Of a stretch of DNA of 64,000 bases, positions 17,742 to 26,695 are shown piece after piece. Source of the DNA: Thalassotalea sp. PP2-459 (GTDB lineage Bacteria > Pseudomonadota > Gammaproteobacteria > Enterobacterales > Alteromonadaceae). A program made the translations under genes and the position numbers. The stretch is from positions 1 to 64,000 of the forward strand of contig NZ_MKQD01000016.1 of the NCBI RefSeq assembly GCF_001913705.1, written 5' to 3'. A model generated the notes under the pieces. It worked only from the letters and a program-made list of their open reading frames with translations. It did no database searches and had not been told where the DNA came from. Every line of letters starts with the position of its first letter. The first letter of the stretch is position 1.

Positions 17742-17764
17742 ATACATAAATCCTTCTTGGTAAA

Positions 17765-18583
17765 TTATCGGCGTGCTTGATGTGGAATAATCACATCTTG
17801 CCATGGAATGTCGTTCGACCCCAATGAGATGAAGTCAGGATTTAACAAGCTATCTCGTCTGTTATAAGACAAGGGGTTAAATTCACTATCAAGAATAGTA
17901 CCACCCGCTTGCTCTAAAATACATTGGCTGGCTCCTGTATCCCATTCACCTGTTGGGCCAATTCTTAAGTAACAGTCTGCACCACCTTCAGCTATCAAAC
18001 AATTTTTTAATGAGCAACTTCCCAATGCAATATGTTGGTATGAAAAGTCATCGCGTAGATATTGCCCCATGACATTTAATTTTTGTCGACGACTTACCGC
18101 CACTTTGATTTCACGCTCATCATCGTATCGTGCCACATTAATTTTTTCAGTACCCTTTACCTGTTCTTTATAAGCACCCGCCCCTTTTTGCCCAAAATAA
18201 GTCATTCGGTGATCGGGCGCGTGAATAACACCGATAACAGGTTTACCTTGTTCAATAAGAGCAACATTTACTGCAAAGTCACCACTTCCGATAATAAATT
18301 CACCCGTACCATCAATCGGATCAAGCAACCAATAACGGTTCCAGCCTTTACGTTTATCAAAAGGTAATGCGCCAACTTCTTCAGAGATGATAGGAATGTT
18401 AGGTGTTAATCTTGATAGTTCAGCCATCAGTACATCATTCGCTGCAATATCGGCACTTGTTACTGGGCTATTATCTTTTTTCATTTCGGCAGTGAAATCA
18501 CCTCGAGTATAATGTTTAAGCACTTCTACTCCAGCTTTTTTGCTACTATCAATGGCAATTGCTAATAGTGATTCTAAATTCAT
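17765..18583 (-). CDS. cysQ: 3'(2'),5'-bisphosphate nucleotidase CysQ
   Basis: A 272-residue enzyme of the inositol monophosphatase superfamily that hydrolyses 3'-phosphoadenosine 5'-phosphate to AMP, recycling the by-product of sulfate assimilation. The metal-binding motifs are present: EEVG near 66, LLDPIDGTGEFI near 84-95 and GEWDTGASQCILEQAGG near 215. It overlaps the upstream nudE gene by four bases, so the two are coupled. nudE and cysQ are also neighbours in many gammaproteobacteria. Confidence 0.92.
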   Translation of the reverse strand: MNLESLLAIAIDSSKKAGVEVLKHYTRGDFTAEMKKDNSPVTSADIAANDVLMAELSRLTPNIPIISEEVGALPFDKRKGWNRYWLLDPIDGTGEFIIGSGDFAVNVALIEQGKPVIGVIHAPDHRMTYFGQKGAGAYKEQVKGTEKINVARYDDEREIKVAVSRRQKLNVMGQYLRDDFSYQHIALGSCSLKNCLIAEGGADCYLRIGPTGEWDTGASQCILEQAGGTILDSEFNPLSYNRRDSLLNPDFISLGSNDIPWQDVIIPHQARR

Positions 18584-19137
18584 CCACCATTCCTTAATTT
18601 ATCAACGAGTAACATGAGTGCCGCAATACTACGAGCCTCATTGAAATCTTCACGTGCGAGTAAATTACCATAATCGTCAACAGGCCAATGTATTAATTCC
18701 ATCGGTTCGGGTTCATCACCAGGTAACGTTTGCGGATATAAGTCTTTAGCAATAAATATTTCCATCGTACCGCCAAAGAAAGCCGGTGCCATTGCAACGG
18801 TATGCAAAGGTATCAACTGCTTAGCGCCAAACCCCACTTCTTCTTTTAATTCACGATTAGCAGCTTCTATGGCTGTTTCACCCGGATCAATTAACCCCTT
18901 TGGAAAACCAAGTTCATAGCTGTGAGTGCCGGCACAATATTCTTTAACTAATAATAAACAGTTATCTTTAGTCAGTGACACTATCATCACTGAGCCTCGC
19001 CCAGCACCTTCCATTCGTTCATAAACTCTTTCTGCTCCGTTACTAAAGGTCAGTTCTAACTGCTCTATAGAAAAGAGTAAACTTTTGGCGATTGACGTAC
19101 GTTTATTAATGTTTGGCAGTTGTTTATTTTTTGACAT
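18580..19137 (-). CDS. nudE: ADP compounds hydrolase NudE
   Basis: A 185-residue Nudix hydrolase. The Nudix box (GX5EX7REUXEEXGU) is complete, from GLIDPGETA through NRELKEEVGF. NudE cleaves ADP-ribose, Ap3A and NADH. The start is the ATG giving MSKNKQLPN; a GTG two codons before is possible. It is first in a nudE-cysQ pair and divergent from yrfG. Confidence 0.9.
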   Translation of the reverse strand: MSKNKQLPNINKRTSIAKSLLFSIEQLELTFSNGAERVYERMEGAGRGSVMIVSLTKDNCLLLVKEYCAGTHSYELGFPKGLIDPGETAIEAANRELKEEVGFGAKQLIPLHTVAMAPAFFGGTMEIFIAKDLYPQTLPGDEPEPMELIHWPVDDYGNLLAREDFNEARSIAALMLLVDKLRNGG

Positions 19138-19224
19138 TATCACCAGAGTTGCCGTTATTATTTGGCAATGACCCTACAAGATTCGATATACTCCTATGAT
19201 AAAGTGTTTTACTAGGAAAAATCT

Positions 19225-19902
19225 ATGATAGATTGGTCAAAAATATCTACTGTGTTGTTAGATATGGACGGGACGATATTAGATCTGCACTATGACAACC
19301 ATTTTTGGTTAACACATTTGCCTAAACGCATCAGTGAACAACAAAATATTAGTGTAGAAGAAGCAAAAAATTCGATGCTAGCTCATTACGAAAGAGTATC
19401 AGGAACGCTTTCTTGGTATTGCATTGACTATTGGGCAGAGCAAACCAATATGCCAATCAGTGAATTAAAACGCGAAGTTCAGCATTTGATTAACCTTCGT
19501 GAAGATGCACACGACTTTCTTACTGCACTTAAACAAACGGGTCGAGAAGTTATATTAGTAACGAACGCTCATCCTGATAGCCTTGCCCTTAAAATAGAGC
19601 GTACGCAACTAGACAGATACTTTGATACGCTATATTCAACACATGAATTTGGTGTCACTAAAGAATCACAATCTTTATGGCAAAAATTACAAGCTAAACA
19701 ACACTTTGATGTAAATACCACGTTATTTGTTGATGACAGCTTACCGATACTCATGTCAGCACAAACATTTGGAATTAAACATATACTCGCGGTGGCAAAT
19801 CCCGATAGCAAACAACCCGTCAAAAACATTGTTGAATTTCCCGCCGTAACTGACTATCGCACCATGCTTAGCGATATTTACGATACTCCGGTAGTTCGTT
19901 AA
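19225..19902 (+). CDS. yrfG: HAD-family GMP/IMP nucleotidase YrfG
   Basis: A 225-residue haloacid dehalogenase phosphatase. Motif I is VLLDMDGTILDL with the nucleophile Asp near residue 13; motif II is ILVTNAH near 111; motif IV is FVDDSLPIL near 170. In E. coli YrfG dephosphorylates GMP and IMP. It is divergent from nudE, a conserved pairing, and convergent with gspN with only three bases between the stops. Confidence 0.9.
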   Translation: MIDWSKISTVLLDMDGTILDLHYDNHFWLTHLPKRISEQQNISVEEAKNSMLAHYERVSGTLSWYCIDYWAEQTNMPISELKREVQHLINLREDAHDFLTALKQTGREVILVTNAHPDSLALKIERTQLDRYFDTLYSTHEFGVTKESQSLWQKLQAKQHFDVNTTLFVDDSLPILMSAQTFGIKHILAVANPDSKQPVKNIVEFPAVTDYRTMLSDIYDTPVVR

Positions 19903-19905
19903 CAA

Positions 19906-20655
19906 TTAAAAGCGTAGTGGAAAACGTCCTTGGCTATCTTTTTTACTTACCATAGGTAAAACTTGCATGATCGCTTTGGGCGTTTTACTGGTGGGAGTTA
20001 TATACCCATTGCCATAAGCATAGCCATTTGCACCAATATTTACCGTAAAGGTTAACCCTATATCGTTATCACCGTTAACATTCAATACAGCTTCACCTTG
20101 CTGGCAACTCAGCTCACCGGTTAAATCAGCTAACGCTACTTTCTGCGATAATACGGTCACAGCAGCATTGGGCCAAGATACATTCCCCGTCAGCTGCTGA
20201 CATACTGGTTTAGCCGCTTGAAATTTTTCTATCTTTATTTTGATGTGACGATGGGCTAATACTTCTACTGGTGTTGGAATTTGTTTTGCAATTAGTGCCG
20301 CTGGTAAATTCACTTCAACATGGGAAATAATTGGTTGTGAAAATAAACCTGATGCTGAAGCAAAGCCATCTATTGGACTCAAATTAGGATCGCCAAACGT
20401 CGCATTAATTTTAGGGTTAAAGCTAAGTAATGAGAGCAAATCTACATGAAGGTTAATTTTTTCTATTCGCGTGCCATTAATAGTAACACTCTCGATTTGT
20501 GGCTGCCAAATAGTGCCCTGTATACCAGTCACAGAGATATATGGTGGTAAAGTCACCCAGTTAGCAACAAATGCTGCAGGAAGTTTTACCAACAAAAAAC
20601 ATAAATAAAGAGTAATTAAACCTACTCCTAGAGTTAACCATTTTTTCACTATCAC
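19906..20655 (-). CDS. gspN: Type II secretion protein GspN
   Basis: A 249-residue inner-membrane protein. One N-terminal anchor (WLTLGVGLITLYLCFLLVKL) is followed by a periplasmic domain with PPYISVTGIQGTIW, typical of GspN. GspN is an accessory and often dispensable part of the type II secretion system. It is the last gene of the gsp operon and overlaps gspM by four bases. Confidence 0.88.
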   Translation of the reverse strand: MIVKKWLTLGVGLITLYLCFLLVKLPAAFVANWVTLPPYISVTGIQGTIWQPQIESVTINGTRIEKINLHVDLLSLLSFNPKINATFGDPNLSPIDGFASASGLFSQPIISHVEVNLPAALIAKQIPTPVEVLAHRHIKIKIEKFQAAKPVCQQLTGNVSWPNAAVTVLSQKVALADLTGELSCQQGEAVLNVNGDNDIGLTFTVNIGANGYAYGNGYITPTSKTPKAIMQVLPMVSKKDSQGRFPLRF

Positions 20656-21119
20656 CTTCCCAACTGTAAACGTTTGACCGTTACACTTCCTGAAACACTG
20701 TCTTGGCTAATATCTATATTGATCACTTTCACACCATGGTCTTTCGATAAACGTGCCAACCACGTTAATAATTCATTAAAGTTAATGTTATCAACCCAAA
20801 CCAGTACACCATCTGATTGTGGCTGTAACCGAGCGATTACTATTTGTGCTTGTTGAGCGCTACGATTAACAATACTGGCTAAACTGGCATTATTTGCACT
20901 CGCCGGCTTTGTTTGTTGGTATTGTGCAAGACGATCAGTTTCTTCTTCAACCCAAGATAGCAGGGCCTGTTGACGTTCAAGTTTTTGCTCAGCTTTGCTC
21001 ACACCATTCGTTAAGGGTTGCCACACTAATTGATAAAAAACAAAAACACAAAAAACAGAACCTAAGGCTGCAACAAGCCGTTGCTCTCTTAGTTGTAAAT
21101 TCACCCACCAATCTTTCAT
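20652..21119 (-). CDS. gspM: Type II secretion protein GspM
   Basis: A 155-residue bitopic inner-membrane protein. The short cytoplasmic start LQLREQRLVAALG, one membrane helix and a periplasmic coiled coil plus ferredoxin-like domain are typical. GspM binds GspL and helps build the assembly platform. It overlaps both neighbours by four bases, so gspL, gspM and gspN are translationally coupled. Confidence 0.9.
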   Translation of the reverse strand: MKDWWVNLQLREQRLVAALGSVFCVFVFYQLVWQPLTNGVSKAEQKLERQQALLSWVEEETDRLAQYQQTKPASANNASLASIVNRSAQQAQIVIARLQPQSDGVLVWVDNINFNELLTWLARLSKDHGVKVINIDISQDSVSGSVTVKRLQLGR

Positions 21120-22336
21120 GAGTTTCCTCCGCTTTTTGCTTTAATGCTAATAGCACCTGTAACCGTGGTTCCTTGATTATTTAACGCACCTTGTGAAACC
21201 GTAAAGTTAGGTGCTAAAGCAGTATTAAATTTTTCAAAGTCTTGATAGCCTTTTGCCGTTGCTTGCATACGTAACTCTTTGCGTTTTCCGTCATACCTCA
21301 AGTTTTCAGGCTTTAATGTAGGCACTTGTGCAAATACTGGTTGAAGTTTCATCAACAATGCGAGAAAGTCGCCGTTGTTGTCAACGCCTTGAATAGTTGA
21401 AAGCTGTCTGCGTAATTGCGACTTCACCGTGGCAATACGTACACGTTGTGTTTGAGGGAAAGCGTGTTTGTAACGTTCAATAACTTTTGTTTCTACTGCT
21501 GCAATCTGTGAGTTAAACTGCATTAAAGTGATCGCTTTGCCTGCGATATTCAACACTAACGCCAGTAATGCTATACCCGCTACCAACCCCCATGTTTTAG
21601 CCAATGAAGAGCGCTCTTTCTTAGCAGCATATTCTCCTTGCAGCATGGTAAAACTTCGCGTATCCAAATGCTGCGCCATTAATGCTAACGGCAACTCTTC
21701 TGGAAGATAATTAATGTCTATATTATCCGCTTGATGTGCTATGGGAGAAAAAGCATCAATAGCAATATCATCATCTGCATTTAACCAAATACCAAGCATG
21801 TGTGGCCATAACGACTCATCAAGGGTGCAACCTTGCCATTGTCCCTTTCTAATGATCACTTGATTATCTATTGCAATCATTTGCCATCTTTCATCAGCTG
21901 GAGGCATTGCTAACACTTCGGGAATCACAAAATCAGCCTGGATAGAGGCGGTAGCTAACTGCGCTAGCCAATGGGTCATTTTATATTTTTCTACGAATGC
22001 TAATGGACAATTTCCTTCTGCTGTAGAAAAGTTTGCATAAGCAAAAAACAATGAATCAACATCTTGCGCAACATCATCCTCTATCACGAAAGGCGCAGCA
22101 AGTTGCACTGCTTTTTTCGATTTCGCCGGCACATTCAGTAGTTTAAGTGTTACATCGCTACTGGGTAATATCACGACGACTTCTCGGTGCGCTGCTTTTG
22201 TGCTTAACTCACTTAAATGAGAAATAGTTGCAAGTTCACCGCTTGCAATAATATGTTCTTCAGACTTCGACCAAACCAACCAATGCACTTTGTCGGTATC
22301 TTGGCTCGCAAGTCGTATTATTAATTGTTCTGCCAT
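21116..22336 (-). CDS. gspL: Type II secretion protein GspL
   Basis: A 406-residue protein with a large actin-like cytoplasmic domain (about 1-240), one membrane helix (TWGLVAGIALLALVLNIAG near 247-265) and a periplasmic ferredoxin-like domain. GspL recruits the GspE ATPase to the membrane and pairs with GspM. I use the ATG that overlaps the gspK stop as TGATG, behind AGGA; a TTG one codon upstream is less likely. Confidence 0.9.
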   Translation of the reverse strand: MAEQLIIRLASQDTDKVHWLVWSKSEEHIIASGELATISHLSELSTKAAHREVVVILPSSDVTLKLLNVPAKSKKAVQLAAPFVIEDDVAQDVDSLFFAYANFSTAEGNCPLAFVEKYKMTHWLAQLATASIQADFVIPEVLAMPPADERWQMIAIDNQVIIRKGQWQGCTLDESLWPHMLGIWLNADDDIAIDAFSPIAHQADNIDINYLPEELPLALMAQHLDTRSFTMLQGEYAAKKERSSLAKTWGLVAGIALLALVLNIAGKAITLMQFNSQIAAVETKVIERYKHAFPQTQRVRIATVKSQLRRQLSTIQGVDNNGDFLALLMKLQPVFAQVPTLKPENLRYDGKRKELRMQATAKGYQDFEKFNTALAPNFTVSQGALNNQGTTVTGAISIKAKSGGNS

Positions 22337-23310
22337 CAATCACGTCCTATCGTGCGACTAATCACGTTTATTTGATTGTCTTCATTTACTTGCATCATTG
22401 ATTGTAGATAAAAGTAACTTTGGTTAAATGTTGCTACAGCTCTTAGTGTAAAGTATTGGCTGTCAACTACAAACTGTTGTTTCTGTGCTTCGGTTATCTT
22501 TAATTTATTCACTTCAGGTAAATTGAAAAAAGCATCAATATTGTCAAAGCCATTAATATCTCTTGCCGATAAAATCTGTTGAGCTTCACTTTTCGAAATG
22601 TCGAGCAAAGCTTGCAATAGCTCGGGTTGTTCAGCTGATACAGTATTAATATTAATTTGGTGTAAATTGGTATTAGGTATTACACAAACATAAGGCTTTA
22701 CGGCAGTGATAACCTCTTTAGTAAAGTGCTCTATAACTCGCAATTCATTCACGCTGGCAAGATAATAATTCGCTGGTAAATACGGAAATTCTTTTGCCGA
22801 ATAATCGTTATCTTCTGCACCACCAGCACTAACAATACTGGTATCACTGTCTAACCAATCTGATAGCGCATCTGCCATATATTCCGCAGAAAACACATCA
22901 ACCCCTTCAATATTCAACGCAATAATCAGCGCTTCAAATGCTGCACGCGCTGGAGTTTTTTCACGCGAAGTGTTTTCTGTTACTCGAAGCGCGTTTAAAT
23001 TTAAACAGGCCTGTAAATCTGAAATTTCTCCAGTAATTTCACCGTAATCAACAGGATAAGTACTTTCTTCTTGTGCCCAAATTTGCGCTAACGTTGTTTT
23101 ATCTGGAGACTCTTCAAAGCTGGTTTTTAATACTCTTTTAGCAAAAGCTTCTGCCCCCATTGCATACCAATAAGCTTGTTGATTAAAACTTACATTGGTA
23201 GATTTTTTTACTGCAATCTGTACTTTAGCCAGCATGTGCGTGGCTATGGTCGCAGCGAGTGCTACCACCAACATTACAGTGATCAGAGCAATACCTTTGT
23301 TTAACTTCAT
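22336..23310 (-). CDS. gspK: Type II secretion minor pseudopilin GspK
   Basis: A 324-residue minor pseudopilin. The processing site is NKG before IALITVMLVVALAATIA; the absence of the usual Glu at +5 is characteristic of GspK. The large globular domain contains LSDWLDSD and a helix-hairpin-like ININTVSAEQPELLQALL. GspK caps the pseudopilus with GspI and GspJ. It overlaps gspJ by four bases. Confidence 0.92.
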   Translation of the reverse strand: MKLNKGIALITVMLVVALAATIATHMLAKVQIAVKKSTNVSFNQQAYWYAMGAEAFAKRVLKTSFEESPDKTTLAQIWAQEESTYPVDYGEITGEISDLQACLNLNALRVTENTSREKTPARAAFEALIIALNIEGVDVFSAEYMADALSDWLDSDTSIVSAGGAEDNDYSAKEFPYLPANYYLASVNELRVIEHFTKEVITAVKPYVCVIPNTNLHQININTVSAEQPELLQALLDISKSEAQQILSARDINGFDNIDAFFNLPEVNKLKITEAQKQQFVVDSQYFTLRAVATFNQSYFYLQSMMQVNEDNQINVISRTIGRD

Positions 23311-23990
23311 TGAGCAGCCCTTTGAGGACCATCAATGACTGCTTGTCCGTTTTCGGTACCTGTTGTTGCATTACTGTCATTGTTAAAGGGTTCAGCAATT
23401 ATGAGAAATTTGCGTGTTAATTCGCCTAAATCTTCCGTGTCGATAATAAGTGCGATAGCCTCAGGCCATTGGTTTTCAGTTAAGCTTTCTCGCCACTTTT
23501 TATCAACAAAAAACTGCACTTTAAAATCTGTTACGTCTTTAATAAGGGGTCTGATGATGGGCTCTTCACCAATCACAGGATCAACAAAATTAAAATGCAT
23601 ACGCTCTAATGTATTCTCTTGAATACGATAAGCAATAGGTTGCATGTCTGAGCGAGGTAAGATTAAATTAGGGTTGCTCCAGCCACCTCGAACAAATGCA
23701 ATTGCCTGTTCACTTAACATCAGATCGCCATTATCAACATAAAAAAAGCCTGTTTGTGGCGCTTCACCTTCAACGCGAACTGAACGCCTAGCAATTTGCA
23801 ATAAATCTCGTTCGATGATGAGCCATGCCCGTTGTATTTCATTAAGCCTATTTTGCTTTTGCTCCGCACCTTCTTTTGTGCGAAGCACGCCATCTAAGAT
23901 ACTAAAACTAGCAATACTAATTACCGCAAAAATTGCTGTCGCTAATAACACTTCAATTAAAGTAAAACCACCAAGGCCACGTTGTTTCAT
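23307..23990 (-). CDS. gspJ: Type II secretion minor pseudopilin GspJ
   Basis: A 227-residue prepilin-like protein with the cleavage site GGFTLIEVLLATAIFAV close to the N terminus, the conserved Glu at +5 of the mature form, and a beta-rich C-terminal domain. It forms the tip complex with GspI and GspK. The start shares one base with the gspI stop. Confidence 0.92.
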   Translation of the reverse strand: MKQRGLGGFTLIEVLLATAIFAVISIASFSILDGVLRTKEGAEQKQNRLNEIQRAWLIIERDLLQIARRSVRVEGEAPQTGFFYVDNGDLMLSEQAIAFVRGGWSNPNLILPRSDMQPIAYRIQENTLERMHFNFVDPVIGEEPIIRPLIKDVTDFKVQFFVDKKWRESLTENQWPEAIALIIDTEDLGELTRKFLIIAEPFNNDSNATTGTENGQAVIDGPQRAAQ

Positions 23991-24385
23991 TAACGGTTTT
24001 CCTTAGCAACGTATGTTGTCAAGCTCGCTACTGCCGACGTATCTTCTTCATCGCTACGTACTTCAATGGTAATGCTACGCATTTCCTTGTCTGCTGTCGC
24101 AACAACTTTTTGTTGCCAATGCCATTGTCTACCAGCTAAATCAACGTTGCCTTTTTTGTTCTTCGGTGGCCATTGCTCATCTAATGTAGCTTCCACCAAC
24201 TGGTTAGAAGCTACCCACTGAGCCAGCATATTATTTTCGATATGATTTAAACTTGAAAAATGCGTATCCGACGTACTTAATAACGCGACTCCTGCAAGTG
24301 CAAACACTGACAAAGCCAGCAGCACCTCAATTAAGGTAAAGCCTGTTATTTTCAGTTTTGTGCGCATCAACAAACCATTAGTCAT
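23990..24385 (-). CDS. gspI: Type II secretion minor pseudopilin GspI
   Basis: A 131-residue minor pseudopilin with the prepilin site TGFTLIEVLLALSVFALAG and a short C-terminal domain. The first ATG overlaps the gspH stop as TAATG. A second ATG six codons on would give a more usual leader length and is an alternative start. It nucleates the tip of the pseudopilus. Confidence 0.92.
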   Translation of the reverse strand: MTNGLLMRTKLKITGFTLIEVLLALSVFALAGVALLSTSDTHFSSLNHIENNMLAQWVASNQLVEATLDEQWPPKNKKGNVDLAGRQWHWQQKVVATADKEMRSITIEVRSDEEDTSAVASLTTYVAKENR

Positions 24386-24993
24386 TAGTTGTTTTGCACC
24401 TGTTCTTGCTGTTCAAGAGCAACAGGCGTGTAAAATTTGCCTATCACATTGATGCTGAATGTTTCACTATTTTGCTCTGTTGTAGCAAAAGTTGCTTTAA
24501 AAGGAGTAATTTCACCACCCGTTAATAAATACACCTGCGGGATAATTAGTTTTTGTTCTTTTTCAAGTGCATCTTCCATTGCTGACACTTGCTCTTCATC
24601 AGGGATGAATAATTCACGATCGACAAGCGTATTTTCTTCTGGCGCTAAGCCATCAAACGATAAGGATATAGTGATATCATCGGCTAAAGTGTAACGCTCA
24701 AATGTTTTTTCATTTGGAAGGTTCGTCCACCGAGAACCATCGTAACCGAGAAATTGATAGCTGTTTTCTTCAACATATAACCCTATCTCAATATTATTTA
24801 ATAGGCCAAAATCTGCGGCTAAATTAAACATACCGGCAAACCTTGTAGCTTCTTCTGTTACTTGTTGTTCAGATTTATTCGAAAAGAAGTTAAGTTGTAC
24901 TGCAGCAACCATAAAGCCAATCACCACAATAACCATTAATATTTCAATTAAGGTAAAGCCTTTAATTTGAGAAGAGCGCTGCTGTACTAACAT
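24385..24993 (-). CDS. gspH: Type II secretion minor pseudopilin GspH
   Basis: A 202-residue minor pseudopilin with the prepilin site KGFTLIEILMVIVVIGFMV and a GspH-type globular domain (ARFAGMFNLAADFGLLNN). The acidic stretch EEQVSAMEDALEKEQ is a local insertion. It links the tip complex to the GspG filament and lies 20 bases after gspG. Confidence 0.92.
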   Translation of the reverse strand: MLVQQRSSQIKGFTLIEILMVIVVIGFMVAAVQLNFFSNKSEQQVTEEATRFAGMFNLAADFGLLNNIEIGLYVEENSYQFLGYDGSRWTNLPNEKTFERYTLADDITISLSFDGLAPEENTLVDRELFIPDEEQVSAMEDALEKEQKLIIPQVYLLTGGEITPFKATFATTEQNSETFSINVIGKFYTPVALEQQEQVQNN

Positions 24994-25013
24994 AATATTA
25001 AAGGCTTAAGTCA

Positions 25014-25439
25014 TTATTGGTAGTCTGCAAGGTTCCAGTTACCAATATCATCATCAGTAGCTGCTTCACCATCTGGTCCCATAGAAAATAAATCCATCTT
25101 GCCATGTTCACCTGGATTTAATAGTTGATAATCATTACCCCACGGATCTTGTGGTAGACGCTTGATATAACCACCTTCTTGGAACCTACGAGGAACAGGT
25201 TCAATAGTCGTTTGTTCAACGAGTGCTTCAAGCCCTTGCTCTGTTGTTGGATAATCATAATTTTGTGAACGATATAACGCTAAGGCTGACTCTAAAGAGC
25301 CAATATCAATAACCGCCTTTTGTGACCTGGCAGTATCTTGACTTCCCATTAAGTTAGGCACCACCATGCTGGCAATAATACCGATGATCACTAATACAAT
25401 CATGACCTCTAATAACGTGAAACCTGAAACTTTTTTCAT
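25014..25439 (-). CDS. gspG: Type II secretion major pseudopilin GspG
   Basis: A 141-residue major pseudopilin. The prepilin site is SGFTLLEVMIVLVIIGIIA; the C terminus has the calcium-loop region DPWGNDYQLLNPGEHG and DLFSMGPDGEAATDDDIGNW. The length and both motifs fit GspG exactly. AAGGAATTCTC provides a good ribosome binding site. A prepilin peptidase gene is not in the window, so it must be encoded elsewhere. Confidence 0.95.
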   Translation of the reverse strand: MKKVSGFTLLEVMIVLVIIGIIASMVVPNLMGSQDTARSQKAVIDIGSLESALALYRSQNYDYPTTEQGLEALVEQTTIEPVPRRFQEGGYIKRLPQDPWGNDYQLLNPGEHGKMDLFSMGPDGEAATDDDIGNWNLADYQ

Positions 25440-25461
25440 GAGAATTCCTTCTTAAATTTAA

Positions 25462-26685
25462 CTAAATGCCAATTAATGTGTTCATTTTCAAAATAGGTTG
25501 CAGTATCGCCATCACAATAAAAAGTACGATTCCCGCCATTGTCACCATTATCGCCGGCTCAAACGCTTTCAATGAGATATTGATCAAGGATTCAAACTCT
25601 CTGTCTTGATTATCAGCAGCTCGGCCAAGCATATGTTCAAGCTGACCACTTTTTTCACCGCTGGCGATCATATGTAGCATCATCGGCGGAAATAACTGAG
25701 TTTGTTCTAATGATAAACGCAAGCTACTACCTTCTCTTACTTTGACCGCGGCTTGTTTCACTTTATCTTTAATGTAAACATTTCCCAGTACTTCGCCTGC
25801 AATGCTCATACTTTCCAATAAGGGAACTGCACTAGCAGTTAATATGCTAAGTGTACGAGCAAAGCGAGCGGTGTTTACGCCACGCGCCACCTTACCAATA
25901 CCGGGTAGACTAAGCAGCTTTTTATGTACTTTATATTTGATATCAGCTCGCTTCATTAACTGTATAGCGAGTAATATCAAAAAAATAAACACCACAAATA
26001 AGTAGAAACCAAAGTTCTGCAAAAATTCACTTGTCGCGATTAAAAACTGAGTTGTTTGCGGTAAGTTAGCACCAACATCGTCAAATTGGCTGACTATTTG
26101 CGGTACAACTGACGTCAAGAGTACAACAATAACGCCAATGGCAACTACAGTCATTATTGCCGGGTAAACCAACGCTTGGATCATTTGTGAACGTAGTTGT
26201 TGACGTTGTTCAGTATAATCCGCTAAACGATTGAGTACTTTATCTAAATAGCCCGACTTTTCGCCTGCCGCGACCATAGCACGAAAGAGATAATTAAAAA
26301 CCTGAGGATATTCCGCCATACTTTCAGCTAAGCTATAGCCTTCAGTAACTTTTGTACGTACCGCCATCACCATACTTTTAGTGACATCTTTTTCTGACTG
26401 TTCGGCTACCGCTAATAACGCCTCTTCTAGCGGTAAACCAGATTCAACAAGTGTTGCAAGTTGTCTCGTTAAAATAGCTAATTCACTTGCTGATATTTTC
26501 TTACTGCGGGTAAATGAGCTTTTTGTGCTTTGCTGCTTATTTTTTTTTAAACTTGTTGTTACTTCAGTAGGCATTAAGCCCTGATCTCTTAACAAAGACC
26601 GAACATGACGAGCAGTATCACCCTCGATAATACCTTTTTTAAGTTTACCATTTCGGTCTACTGCTTGATATTCAAATGCCGCCAT
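25462..26685 (-). CDS. gspF: Type II secretion platform protein GspF
   Basis: A 407-residue polytopic inner-membrane protein with two homologous cytoplasmic helical domains (LTRQLATLVESGLPLEEAL near 70 and ARTLSILTASAVPLLESM near 275) and three membrane segments (about 170-200, 220-242 and 375-400). GspF is the core of the assembly platform acted on by the GspE ATPase. Confidence 0.94.
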   Translation of the reverse strand: MAAFEYQAVDRNGKLKKGIIEGDTARHVRSLLRDQGLMPTEVTTSLKKNKQQSTKSSFTRSKKISASELAILTRQLATLVESGLPLEEALLAVAEQSEKDVTKSMVMAVRTKVTEGYSLAESMAEYPQVFNYLFRAMVAAGEKSGYLDKVLNRLADYTEQRQQLRSQMIQALVYPAIMTVVAIGVIVVLLTSVVPQIVSQFDDVGANLPQTTQFLIATSEFLQNFGFYLFVVFIFLILLAIQLMKRADIKYKVHKKLLSLPGIGKVARGVNTARFARTLSILTASAVPLLESMSIAGEVLGNVYIKDKVKQAAVKVREGSSLRLSLEQTQLFPPMMLHMIASGEKSGQLEHMLGRAADNQDREFESLINISLKAFEPAIMVTMAGIVLFIVMAILQPILKMNTLIGI

Positions 26686-26695
26686 ATGTTTTTAC